A stretch of DNA of 6,177 nucleotides from an uncultured archaeon (GTDB lineage: Archaea > Aenigmatarchaeota > Aenigmatarchaeia > GW2011-AR5), in the NCBI GenBank assembly GCA_903825675.1, contig CAIKBN010000116.1, positions 1 to 6,177 of the forward strand. Reading direction: 5' to 3'. Below the pieces are notes generated by a model, which was not told the DNA's origin, did no database searches, and saw nothing but the letters and a program-made list of their open reading frames with translations. Both the position numbers and the translations under genes were made by a program. Shown here in pieces: positions 1 to 5,691 of the stretch. How positions within the stretch are numbered: the stretch's first letter is position 1; each line of letters starts with the position of its first letter.

Positions 1-1134
1 AACCAATACCAAAAACCTGTTGTAACCCCGGATGCAAGCGTTAAACATCCGCAATACAAGAGCTTTGTCCTAGCCCTGCAGAGATGCTGGAATTTAACAG
101 GAATACAGCCAGAAAACCTAGTCTGGGTATCTAGACACCCTAATAATCTTCATTGTAATACACCTAATAATACGCGGATTTCATTTGAGCAGATCTCGCC
201 TCAATACAGTAAAGCGCCATCATTATCCCTGATTGTTTACTGTGTATATGAGGGCAAAGAGCTTGGACCTAAATACACTGCGCCGCTGATGACAGAACAG
301 GATGGCCTAAAAGATTTAGGATCCACACAGCTACCAGATTATCAGATAAAATGGAACAAGAGTGGCAGATTGATAGATCCTCCTATAAAGCTCGAAAAAG
401 TCCTCAAGGATGAGATGAACATAACAGGAGACAAAGTTCCTGTGCTAAACGTTGTTGCATTTATGCCAGTAACAAAGGATGAAGTCGGTTACGAAACACA
501 CTACCTGCCTGAAATGAAATCAATTGACAGATATGGACATTTTGCTATTGTAGAAGATGGCATGCCTGATGCTGGCTTTATGAGTGTAGCAGGTTCTCCG
601 ATAGCTATACATCACAAAGAAGGTGGTAAATTCACAAGCTTCAAGGTAAGGTATGTTCCAATTATGTCCGCCTTGGAAAGATCCCTCCTGCCGTCTCAGT
701 ACGGGCACATGATAATTGTAGGCAAGGGGCTTAGAATAAAAGAGCCTAAGATACTTTATGATCTTGAATCTAGAGGTGGTCTTGAACGAGGTGATCAACC
801 ACTAAGGAGTTTCAAATATCCAAATCTGGATGATCATAGTACACTAAGGTGCGATTTTGGTCCTGAAGCTCTAGATTCACTTTCGCTTAAAAGAGTTCCA
901 AGCCCTGCTGATTTTGTTCCTAAAACCGAGGTTGGTGATGCAGCCATAGGCGCTGGCATAAAAACTGGCTATAGGTTCCAGATAATTGATAACTTAGAAG
1001 ATGACCCAAGCATTCAGCCAGCAATAATCCATCTTAAAACCATTGGAGTAAAAAGCATGGAAATAGGAAGCTTTACAGAAGAAATGATTAAAAGGCTATT
1101 CGACGGTGTAAATTCTTATCCTATATTGAACTGA
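1..1134 (+). CDS. Unrecognised protein, C-terminal 377 residues (5' end outside the window)
   Basis: I do not recognise this protein. The frame is open without a stop from base 1 to the TGA at 1132-1134, giving 377 visible residues. The first ATG (289) is codon 97. The 96 codons before it have ordinary protein-like composition (aromatic residues, Trp, Pro and Cys mixed), so that ATG is most likely an internal Met and the gene is partial at its 5' end. There is no signal peptide in the visible part, no hydrophobic stretch long enough for a membrane segment, and no Walker, HTH or metal-binding motif that I can see. The sequence alternates short hydrophobic strands with Gly/Pro/Asp turns, suggesting a soluble, largely beta or mixed fold (inference). 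The next gene starts 41 bp later behind its own TATA-like box, so a shared function with the ABC operon is not implied. That the frame is coding is fairly sure; its function is unknown. Confidence 0.8.
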   Translation, partial: NQYQKPVVTPDASVKHPQYKSFVLALQRCWNLTGIQPENLVWVSRHPNNLHCNTPNNTRISFEQISPQYSKAPSLSLIVYCVYEGKELGPKYTAPLMTEQDGLKDLGSTQLPDYQIKWNKSGRLIDPPIKLEKVLKDEMNITGDKVPVLNVVAFMPVTKDEVGYETHYLPEMKSIDRYGHFAIVEDGMPDAGFMSVAGSPIAIHHKEGGKFTSFKVRYVPIMSALERSLLPSQYGHMIIVGKGLRIKEPKILYDLESRGGLERGDQPLRSFKYPNLDDHSTLRCDFGPEALDSLSLKRVPSPADFVPKTEVGDAAIGAGIKTGYRFQIIDNLEDDPSIQPAIIHLKTIGVKSMEIGSFTEEMIKRLFDGVNSYPILN

Positions 1135-1145
1135 AAAGCATTAGG

Positions 1146-1153
1146 ATTTAAAA
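1146..1153 (+). promoter_or_regulatory. TATA-like box of the MacB-type operon, leaderless layout
   Basis: The sequence ATTTAAAA lies 23-30 nt upstream of the ATG at 1176 in a 41-bp spacer. Archaeal TATA boxes are centred about 26 nt before the transcription start, which would put that start at or within a few bases of the ATG. No Shine-Dalgarno-like GGTG or GGAG precedes the ATG, which fits a leaderless mRNA. This would be the promoter for all three genes from 1176 to 4295. Confidence 0.55.
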
Positions 1154-1175
1154 ACTTGCTATTCTACATTTAATC

Positions 1176-1865
1176 ATGCAACCTGTCATAGAGCTCAAGA
1201 AATTAAAAAAGACTTATCAGCTTGGCGAAACGCAGCTGGATGTTCTAAAAGGAATAGATATTATCATCAAAAAAGGTGAAAGAATAGCAATAATGGGACC
1301 TTCAGGCTCAGGCAAATCAACTGTATTGCATATAGCTGGATGCCTTGACAGGCCGACCTCAGGCAAGATCATTATTGAAGGCAAGGATGTCTCAAAGCTA
1401 AGCGACAACGAGCTTGCAAAGATAAGGAGAGAAAAAATCGGTTTTGTTTTCCAGTTCTTCTATCTGATCCCTGCATTAAGTGCGTTAGAAAATGTGGCTC
1501 TGCCTGGTGTTTTTAGCGGGAAAAAAGACAGAATCATTGTTGCTGAAAAACTCCTTAGGTTGGTCGGTCTAGGTGACAGAATGCACCATAAACCGCCTCA
1601 GCTTTCAGGCGGCGAGCGCCAGCGCGTTGCAATAGCAAGATCCATGATAAACAATCCAAAAATAATATTCGCTGACGAGCCCACAGGCAACCTTGACAGC
1701 AAATCCGGCAAGGATATAATGAATATTCTCATGAAGCTCAATAAAGAAGCAGATGTCACGCTTGTTATAGTAACCCATGACCAGAATATAGCCTCAAAAA
1801 CAGACAGAATTATATATTTAAAAGATGGTATCATAATAAAAGAGAAGAGGCGTGGTATAAAATGA
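1176..1865 (+). CDS. ABC transporter ATP-binding protein, LolD/MacB type
   Basis: This 229-residue cytoplasmic ATPase energises the FtsX-type permease encoded two genes downstream. All ABC motifs are intact: Walker A GPSGSGKST at residues 41-49, Q-loop Gln93, signature LSGGERQR at 143-150, Walker B IIFADEP at 163-169 with catalytic Glu168, D-loop NLDS at 172-175 and switch His201. The segment after the Q-loop (FQFFYLIPALSALENV) and the FADEPTGNLD block are typical of the LolD/MacB/SalX subfamily, and the length is usual for it. The start is set by the upstream TATA-like box and by the family N-terminus. The TGA stop overlaps the next ATG by 4 bp (ATGA, 1862-1865), a sign of translational coupling. 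In bacteria such ATPases drive lipoprotein release or peptide and macrolide efflux by mechanotransmission. An archaeon without an outer membrane would use it for something else, and the substrate is not evident. Confidence 0.95.
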   Translation: MQPVIELKKLKKTYQLGETQLDVLKGIDIIIKKGERIAIMGPSGSGKSTVLHIAGCLDRPTSGKIIIEGKDVSKLSDNELAKIRREKIGFVFQFFYLIPALSALENVALPGVFSGKKDRIIVAEKLLRLVGLGDRMHHKPPQLSGGERQRVAIARSMINNPKIIFADEPTGNLDSKSGKDIMNILMKLNKEADVTLVIVTHDQNIASKTDRIIYLKDGIIIKEKRRGIK

Positions 1866-3031
1866 ATAACAAAATTTTAATTATATCTGTTTTCATGCTC
1901 TTACTTTCAAGTCTATCATTAGCTACGCAGACTTTACAAATATCTTCCGCAACCACACCTTCAACAGTTGCTCCTGGGAATGATGGATACATAACTCTAA
2001 CCATAACCAATGTTGGAACAACTTACGTAGACACCTTAAAAATAAAATCCATAAAAATAGATTCGCCTATAATTCTGAAATCTACGTTGTATCAGGATAG
2101 TCTAGGATCATTAGGACCTACCAAGGCAACATCAGCCACCATAAGGTTTGGTGTACCAGTAGGCACGCAAACAGGCTTCTACACCATGGAGCTTTTAGTA
2201 GAAGCATGTGAAGCATCAGGCTCATGCAGCAACTTCGTACATAATTCTGTTGTAACAGTACAGTCAACTTCTGATCTGGAGATAGTTTCTGTCGAACCTA
2301 CTGAGCTCACAGCAGGTGAAACTGCAAACTTAGAATTTACGCTTATGAATCATGGGGATTCTGCATTAAGCAACGCAGTTTTATCATGGGCTGACAACAA
2401 GGGCAATATACTGCCGCTGGGGTCAGATAACAGAAAGTTTGTATCATCTATAGCAGGTAATGACAAGGTAAATGTCCCTGTAAGCATTGTAGTTAATCCT
2501 GATGCAACACCAGGTATATATCTGCTTGACGTTGACATAAAATACGATGACAAGACCGGCAATGAGAATATAGTAAGCTCTTCTGTTGGATTGATGATAA
2601 CAGGCGATTTCAATTTCATTGCTACAACAGAAAGCCAGGATATTATAACTCCTGGCACGACTGGAAATGTAAATATAAAGATAGCCAATGCTGGATCACA
2701 GAATGCAGAACTTATGATAATTAAAATACTTAATTCGGAACTAGAGGTGATGCCAAGCCTGATGTATGTAGGCAAGGTCAAGTCTGATGATTATGACACT
2801 GAAAAATTATCAATCAAGGCAGGCAGCGCTATGTCGCCTGGAAAATATAAAATGATCATCGCCATGGAGTATAAGGATATCTTCGGAAACAGCTATAATG
2901 AAACAAAGGCAGTGGATGTTTTAATTTCATCGCCTGAAGAAGCTGGCAAAAAAGGCGATAACACATGGGTTTTCATAATCCTGATTCTTATTGTCGTAGG
3001 GTATTTTGTTTATAGAAAGAGGAAAAAGTAA
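1862..3031 (+). CDS. Secreted, membrane-anchored protein with three CARDB-like repeats (COG1361 type)
   Basis: This 389-residue protein has a signal peptide with a hydrophobic core at residues 5-20 and a plausible cleavage site after Ala21 (Ser-Leu-Ala). It ends in a membrane segment (about 369-384) followed by Arg-Lys-Arg-Lys-Lys, so the body lies outside the cell and the basic tail inside. The body holds three beta-sandwich units of about 110 residues, starting near residues 24, 138 and 249. Each has the pattern Pro/Thr-x-Gly followed by alternating hydrophobic residues and then Asn-x-Gly (for example ITLTITNVGTT and VNIKIANAGSQ), which is typical of CARDB/NEW3-like domains in archaeal S-layer-related proteins. 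Cys116 and Cys122 in unit 1 could form a disulfide. Sitting between the ATPase (4-bp overlap) and the permease (16-bp gap), it is probably an extracellular partner of the transporter, perhaps a substrate or envelope adaptor. That role is inferred from position only. No strong ribosome site precedes the start, so coupling to the previous gene is likely. Confidence 0.85.
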   Translation: MNNKILIISVFMLLLSSLSLATQTLQISSATTPSTVAPGNDGYITLTITNVGTTYVDTLKIKSIKIDSPIILKSTLYQDSLGSLGPTKATSATIRFGVPVGTQTGFYTMELLVEACEASGSCSNFVHNSVVTVQSTSDLEIVSVEPTELTAGETANLEFTLMNHGDSALSNAVLSWADNKGNILPLGSDNRKFVSSIAGNDKVNVPVSIVVNPDATPGIYLLDVDIKYDDKTGNENIVSSSVGLMITGDFNFIATTESQDIITPGTTGNVNIKIANAGSQNAELMIIKILNSELEVMPSLMYVGKVKSDDYDTEKLSIKAGSAMSPGKYKMIIAMEYKDIFGNSYNETKAVDVLISSPEEAGKKGDNTWVFIILILIVVGYFVYRKRKK

Positions 3032-3047
3032 TTCTCGTGAATTGAAT

Positions 3048-4295
3048 ATGTTAAAGGACCTGGTTTTGCTTGCTGCGCATAGCTTGGCCAGCCGAAAGCT
3101 CAGGACTTCCCTGACTATTCTGGGTGTTGTAATAGGCGTTGCTGCCATAATTGGTCTCATAGGCGCAGTGCAGGGCATAAGCGATATGATCCTTGGCCAA
3201 GTAGAAAAATTCCAGTCAGATACTATAACTGTTGTTCCTGGAGCATTTGATATGAGTTTTAGTATGGGCGGTGGATCTAGTGATACTTCAATTTCAAAGC
3301 TTACTGACAAGGATGTTAATGAAATAGAAAAAATAGCAGGCGTTAGCATAGTTACTGGTGTTATCCAGGATAAAATGACAGTTGAGTACCGCGACGAGAA
3401 GAAAAGCCTGACAATACTTGGCGTAGACCCACAGAATATGAATGAAATTTATCCCTATGATATTAGTGATGGCAGGTTCCTTAGTTCTCCTGACCAGTAT
3501 TCTGCACTTATAGGCTATTCTGTAGCAAATGATATATTTAGCGATAATGTTGGTCTCAAGAAGAAATTAGTAATAAATGGTAAGGAATTCCAGGTAGTTG
3601 GCATATTTGCAAAGGTTGGCGGACTATTCAGCTCAGCTGATTCAATGGTATTTATACCACAAAAGACCATGAAAGATGCCTTTTCTAAAACAGATGATTT
3701 TAGTGAGATTATTGCCAAAGCAGAAAAAGGGGCAGATACCAGCCAGATAGGCAGTGATATAGAATACCGGCTTGCAAAGCTTCACAGGGTTTCGCTGGAT
3801 AAAAAAGACTTCACTGTAATTACCCCTGAGTTCGGCAAACAGATAACCGAACAGATAACCTCGCTTATATCAATTCTCATTGGCGGTATAGCAGCTATCT
3901 CGCTAATTGTTGGTGCCATAGGCATCTCAAACATGATGTTCACAGCTGTTATGGAGCGCACTAGAGAAATAGGCATGATGAAGGCCATAGGTGCAACCAG
4001 CAATAACATATTGCTGGTAATCCTGATAGAATCTGGTATAGTAGGCCTTGTTGGAGGATTAATTGGCATAGGCTTTGGTTATGTTATCGGTGAGGGCTTT
4101 CTAATTGCCAGGCAGTTTGCAGTATCTGGCATCTCGTTCGCCCCTAAGCAGACACAGATGCCGCATGTAGCATTAACACCAGAGCTTGTAGGCTTTGCAT
4201 TAGCCTTCTCCTTTATAATAGGCCTGTTAGCCGGCTACTTCCCAGCCCGCCGCGCATCCAAGCTGCAGCCAGTTGAAGCGCTGAGATATGAATAA
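3048..4295 (+). CDS. ABC transporter permease, MacB/FtsX type
   Basis: This is the membrane subunit of the operon's transporter, 415 residues. Membrane segment 1 (about 20-42) follows a basic SLASRKLRTSLTILG block typical of MacB. A large extracellular MacB_PCD-type domain (about 43-270) follows, with recognisable pieces near DGRFLS and near VVGIF. Three C-terminal segments (about 272-300, 319-350 and 380-398) form the FtsX domain. ERTREIGMMKAIGA at 303-316 is the coupling-helix region that contacts the ATPase, and the end PARRASKLQPVEALRYE is the family's usual C-terminus. I chose the ATG at 3048. An in-frame TTG at 3006 would add 14 polar residues and overlap the previous gene, while the ATG begins the family's normal N-terminus and has a short GTGA 7 nt upstream. 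Length and four-segment topology fit MacB without the fused ATPase, which is supplied separately at 1176. The mechanism would be mechanotransmission rather than channel transport. Confidence 0.94.
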   Translation: MLKDLVLLAAHSLASRKLRTSLTILGVVIGVAAIIGLIGAVQGISDMILGQVEKFQSDTITVVPGAFDMSFSMGGGSSDTSISKLTDKDVNEIEKIAGVSIVTGVIQDKMTVEYRDEKKSLTILGVDPQNMNEIYPYDISDGRFLSSPDQYSALIGYSVANDIFSDNVGLKKKLVINGKEFQVVGIFAKVGGLFSSADSMVFIPQKTMKDAFSKTDDFSEIIAKAEKGADTSQIGSDIEYRLAKLHRVSLDKKDFTVITPEFGKQITEQITSLISILIGGIAAISLIVGAIGISNMMFTAVMERTREIGMMKAIGATSNNILLVILIESGIVGLVGGLIGIGFGYVIGEGFLIARQFAVSGISFAPKQTQMPHVALTPELVGFALAFSFIIGLLAGYFPARRASKLQPVEALRYE

Positions 4296-4327
4296 GTAAA
4301 GAAAAATACAGAATATGAAATCCCTAG

Positions 4328-4345
4328 CTTTATTGATTTCTTTCT
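4328..4345 (+). terminator. T-rich tract, possible terminator of the MacB-type operon
   Basis: Twelve of 18 bases are T, beginning 33 bp after the permease stop. Archaeal RNA polymerase commonly terminates on T-rich runs without needing a hairpin. A 7-bp inverted repeat (TGACTTC at 4345-4351 and GAAGTCA at 4367-4373, 15-nt loop) follows directly, but no T run comes after it on this strand, so it is not a bacterial-type terminator in this direction. Confidence 0.4.
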
Positions 4346-4373
4346 GACTTCATGACTGCTTCTGAAGAAGTCA
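4345..4373. repeat. 7-bp inverted repeat in the convergent spacer
   Basis: TGACTTC (4345-4351) and GAAGTCA (4367-4373) are exact reverse complements around a 15-nt loop. It lies between two genes that end facing each other. The stem is short and the loop long, so it may be a weak bidirectional terminator element or chance. Confidence 0.3.
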
Positions 4374-4384
4374 AAAATAAAGAA
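4373..4384 (-). terminator. T-rich tract after the minus-strand gene
   Basis: Read on the minus strand, 10 of 12 bases are T, starting two bases after the stop codon of the gene at 4386-4796. This fits a T-tract archaeal terminator. Together with the plus-strand tract at 4328-4345 it would insulate the two converging transcripts. Confidence 0.4.
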
Positions 4385-4385
4385 T

Positions 4386-4796
4386 CTAATTTCTAGAGTT
4401 TGTGTATTTATTTTCAATCATTTCTATATCATATGCTGTTAATTTTGTCAGCCCTTTTTCAGCAATAAGTCTTGCTCCATTCAGAGCCCTTTTTGCTGTT
4501 TCAAAAGGACCTTCATACTCGTGAACAACTTCAGCATCGAACCATGAAGCGAATTCTTGTGGCGAATCAGCCTGTCTTGCAGCCTCAATACCTCTCAAAT
4601 AATTTCTGGTACCTATTAATCTTTGTGCTGTATACAATTGCTCATTGAAACCTGGAATAAGCTCATTTAATTCTGGATCATCCAAGAATTTTTTTGCTTT
4701 ATCTGATATAGATTTTTCGTCAATAGCTAATTTAATAACATCTTCTACATACGGCATGACATCCTCGTTATGCCTGTCAAGTGCTGTCTGTATCAT
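4386..4796 (-). CDS. Small, soluble, probably helical protein of unknown function
   Basis: I do not recognise this protein. It is 136 residues long with no signal peptide, membrane segment or cysteine. It is rich in Glu, Asp, Lys, Arg and Ala in a spacing that favours amphipathic helices almost throughout, for example around residues 14-41 and 97-129. No HTH, Walker or catalytic motif stands out. It is judged real for several reasons: its ATG has a clear GGTGA ribosome site with 7-nt spacing, a TATA box sits at the expected distance, a T-rich tract follows the stop, and the opposite-strand frames are shorter and lack such signals. It is divergent from the DrrAB-type exporter and shares its control region, so it may be co-regulated with it or may be the exporter's partner or regulator. 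A direct DNA-binding role is not supported by any visible motif. Confidence 0.75.
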   Translation of the reverse strand: MIQTALDRHNEDVMPYVEDVIKLAIDEKSISDKAKKFLDDPELNELIPGFNEQLYTAQRLIGTRNYLRGIEAARQADSPQEFASWFDAEVVHEYEGPFETAKRALNGARLIAEKGLTKLTAYDIEMIENKYTNSRN

Positions 4797-4803
4797 TTTT
4801 CTG

Positions 4804-4808
4804 TCACC
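4804..4808 (-). promoter_or_regulatory. Shine-Dalgarno GGTGA of the minus-strand gene
   Basis: Read on the minus strand, GGTGA is followed by seven bases and then the ATG at 4796-4794. GGTGA is complementary to the conserved 3' end of archaeal 16S rRNA. It is the clearest ribosome site in the window. It fixes the start of the small gene and implies a leadered mRNA beginning near 4812-4814. Confidence 0.7.
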
Positions 4809-4809
4809 A

Positions 4810-4830
4810 AGTTACTATTTAATAGTAACT
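4810..4830. promoter_or_regulatory. Perfect 21-bp palindrome, likely operator
   Basis: The half-site AGTTACTATT (4810-4819) and its exact reverse complement AATAGTAACT (4821-4830) flank a single central T. Ten matched pairs out of ten in a 101-bp divergent spacer are very unlikely by chance. For the minus-strand gene it covers roughly -17 to +3 relative to the predicted transcription start, the classic repressor position. For the plus-strand exporter it lies just upstream of the TATA box. The inner part reads TACT-N7-AGTA, a spacing I associate with HxlR-family (YodB-like) sites in Bacillus; that resemblance is only suggestive. No regulator gene with an obvious HTH is present in the window. 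Confidence 0.75.
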
Positions 4831-4835
4831 ATAAG

Positions 4836-4843
4836 TTTATAAA
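4836..4843. promoter_or_regulatory. Self-symmetric TATA box (TTTATAAA) in the divergent promoter
   Basis: TTTATAAA is its own reverse complement, so TBP could bind in either orientation. On the minus strand its centre is about 26 nt from a predicted start near 4813, which places the GGTGA ribosome site correctly in the leader. On the plus strand it would give a start near 4866, upstream of the ATGs at 4880 and 4898. It lies 5 bp from the palindrome, so a protein bound there could affect both directions. Confidence 0.55.
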
Positions 4844-4866
4844 TCTTACTTTTTTTTGTACAGGGC

Positions 4867-4873
4867 TTTAAAA
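4867..4873 (+). promoter_or_regulatory. Second TATA-like box before the DrrA-type gene
   Basis: TTTAAAA begins 31 nt before the ATG at 4898, close to the 29 nt seen from TTTAAAA (1147) to the ATG at 1176. It would give a leaderless or nearly leaderless transcript starting at 4898. It competes with the TTTATAAA box at 4836-4843 as the exporter's promoter, and the sequence alone does not decide between them. Confidence 0.4.
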
Positions 4874-4897
4874 AACAATATGAACAAAATAGTGCTT

Positions 4898-5689
4898 ATG
4901 TTCGTCATAGAAACAGAAAACCTTACAAAGGACTTTGGTGGTGTCCGTGCAGTTGATTCTGTAACTCTCAGCATAAAGCAAGGCGAGCTTTTCGGCCTGC
5001 TTGGTCCGAATGGCGCAGGAAAAACAACCTTTATTTCAATGCTTGCAACTATACGTAAACCGACATCAGGCTCAGCAAGGCTTTGCGAACACGATGTTGT
5101 CAAAAATCAGGATGATGTAAGAAAATGCATCGGCATTGTTTTTCAGGATCCGACTCTGGATGACGAACTATATGGAATAGAAAACCTGGATCTTCACGGA
5201 AGGCTTTATCACTTAGATAAAAAAACAAGGGAGAAGCGCATCAAAGAAGTCCTTACTTTAGTTGGCCTTACTGACAAAGCAAATATTCAGGTAAAAAAAT
5301 ATTCAGGCGGGATGAAGAGGCGCCTTGAAATAGCACGAGGCCTTATGCATAGACCGAAAGTATTATTCTTAGATGAGCCAACGCTTGGCTTAGACCCGCA
5401 GACAAGAAGAAATATCTGGGACTTCATCAAGCAACTGAAAAAAGCTGGTACAACCATAATATTAACTACTCATTATATGGAAGAAGCTGATTATATCTGT
5501 GACAGGGTAGCAATAATAGATCATGGAAAGGTTGTTGCATTAGACAGTCCTAAAAACCTAAAGAAAAAGCACAAGGCAAAAACCCTTGAGGACGTATTTC
5601 TCAAGTACACAGGCAGGCGTATAAGGGACGAAGAAGCAAACTCAGGCGACAGAATGCGGCAGCGTATAAGAGCTAGGATGGGACATTAA
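4898..5689 (+). CDS. ABC-2 type exporter ATP-binding protein, DrrA-like
   Basis: This cytoplasmic ATPase has 263 residues from the chosen start. Its motifs are complete: Walker A GPNGAGKTT at 36-44, Q-loop Gln83 followed by DPTLDDELYG, signature YSGGMKRR at 135-142, Walker B VLFLDEP at 155-161 with catalytic Glu160, D-loop GLDP at 164-167 and switch His192. The QDPxLDDEL segment and the C-terminal TLEDVFLKYTGRRIRDEE are typical of the DrrA (daunorubicin resistance) branch, beyond the generic ABC fold. I prefer the ATG at 4898 because the protein then begins directly with the family's first strand and matches a TATA-like box for leaderless expression. An ATG at 4880 (six more residues) is possible, and a TTG at 4856 is unlikely. 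The permease gene starts 2 bp after the stop. The pair would export a hydrophobic compound, lipid or glycan; the antibiotic link in the family name should not be taken as the substrate here. Confidence 0.94.
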   Translation: MFVIETENLTKDFGGVRAVDSVTLSIKQGELFGLLGPNGAGKTTFISMLATIRKPTSGSARLCEHDVVKNQDDVRKCIGIVFQDPTLDDELYGIENLDLHGRLYHLDKKTREKRIKEVLTLVGLTDKANIQVKKYSGGMKRRLEIARGLMHRPKVLFLDEPTLGLDPQTRRNIWDFIKQLKKAGTTIILTTHYMEEADYICDRVAIIDHGKVVALDSPKNLKKKHKAKTLEDVFLKYTGRRIRDEEANSGDRMRQRIRARMGH

Positions 5690-5691
5690 AA

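Noticed and set aside
520..798. Minus-strand open frame of 92 codons
   Set aside because: It lies wholly opposite the plus-strand gene that spans 1-1134, has low-complexity translation rich in Tyr/Phe/Ser, and has no promoter or ribosome site.
2350..2781. Minus-strand open frame of 143 codons
   Set aside because: It is the antisense of the CARDB-repeat gene. Its Ser/Ile/Pro-rich translation is typical of antisense frames, and the sense frame has clear domains.
3006..3047. TTG start extending the MacB-type permease by 14 residues
   Set aside because: The added residues are polar and unlike family N-termini, and they overlap the end of the preceding gene. The ATG at 3048 gives the normal N-terminus.
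2927..3349. Minus-strand open frame of 140 codons
   Set aside because: It spans the antisense of two well-supported plus-strand genes and their junction, with no own signals.
4235..4417. Minus-strand open frame of 60 codons
   Set aside because: It overlaps the conserved C-terminus of the permease and the end of the minus-strand helical gene. It has no ribosome site and the translation looks random.
4645..4842. Plus-strand open frame of 65 codons
   Set aside because: It is opposite the minus-strand gene at 4386-4796, which has the ribosome site, TATA box and T-tract; this frame has none and runs through the palindrome.
4850..4857. Run of eight T as a terminator on the plus strand
   Set aside because: No plus-strand gene ends upstream of it. 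It lies inside the divergent promoter, so it is more likely part of the AT-rich promoter DNA.
5588..5686. Arg-rich tail after the conserved DrrA end as an unusual extension
   Set aside because: Short basic tails after the LEDVFL-TGR-IRDEE segment are, to my knowledge, common in DrrA-like ATPases, so it is not a sign of novelty.
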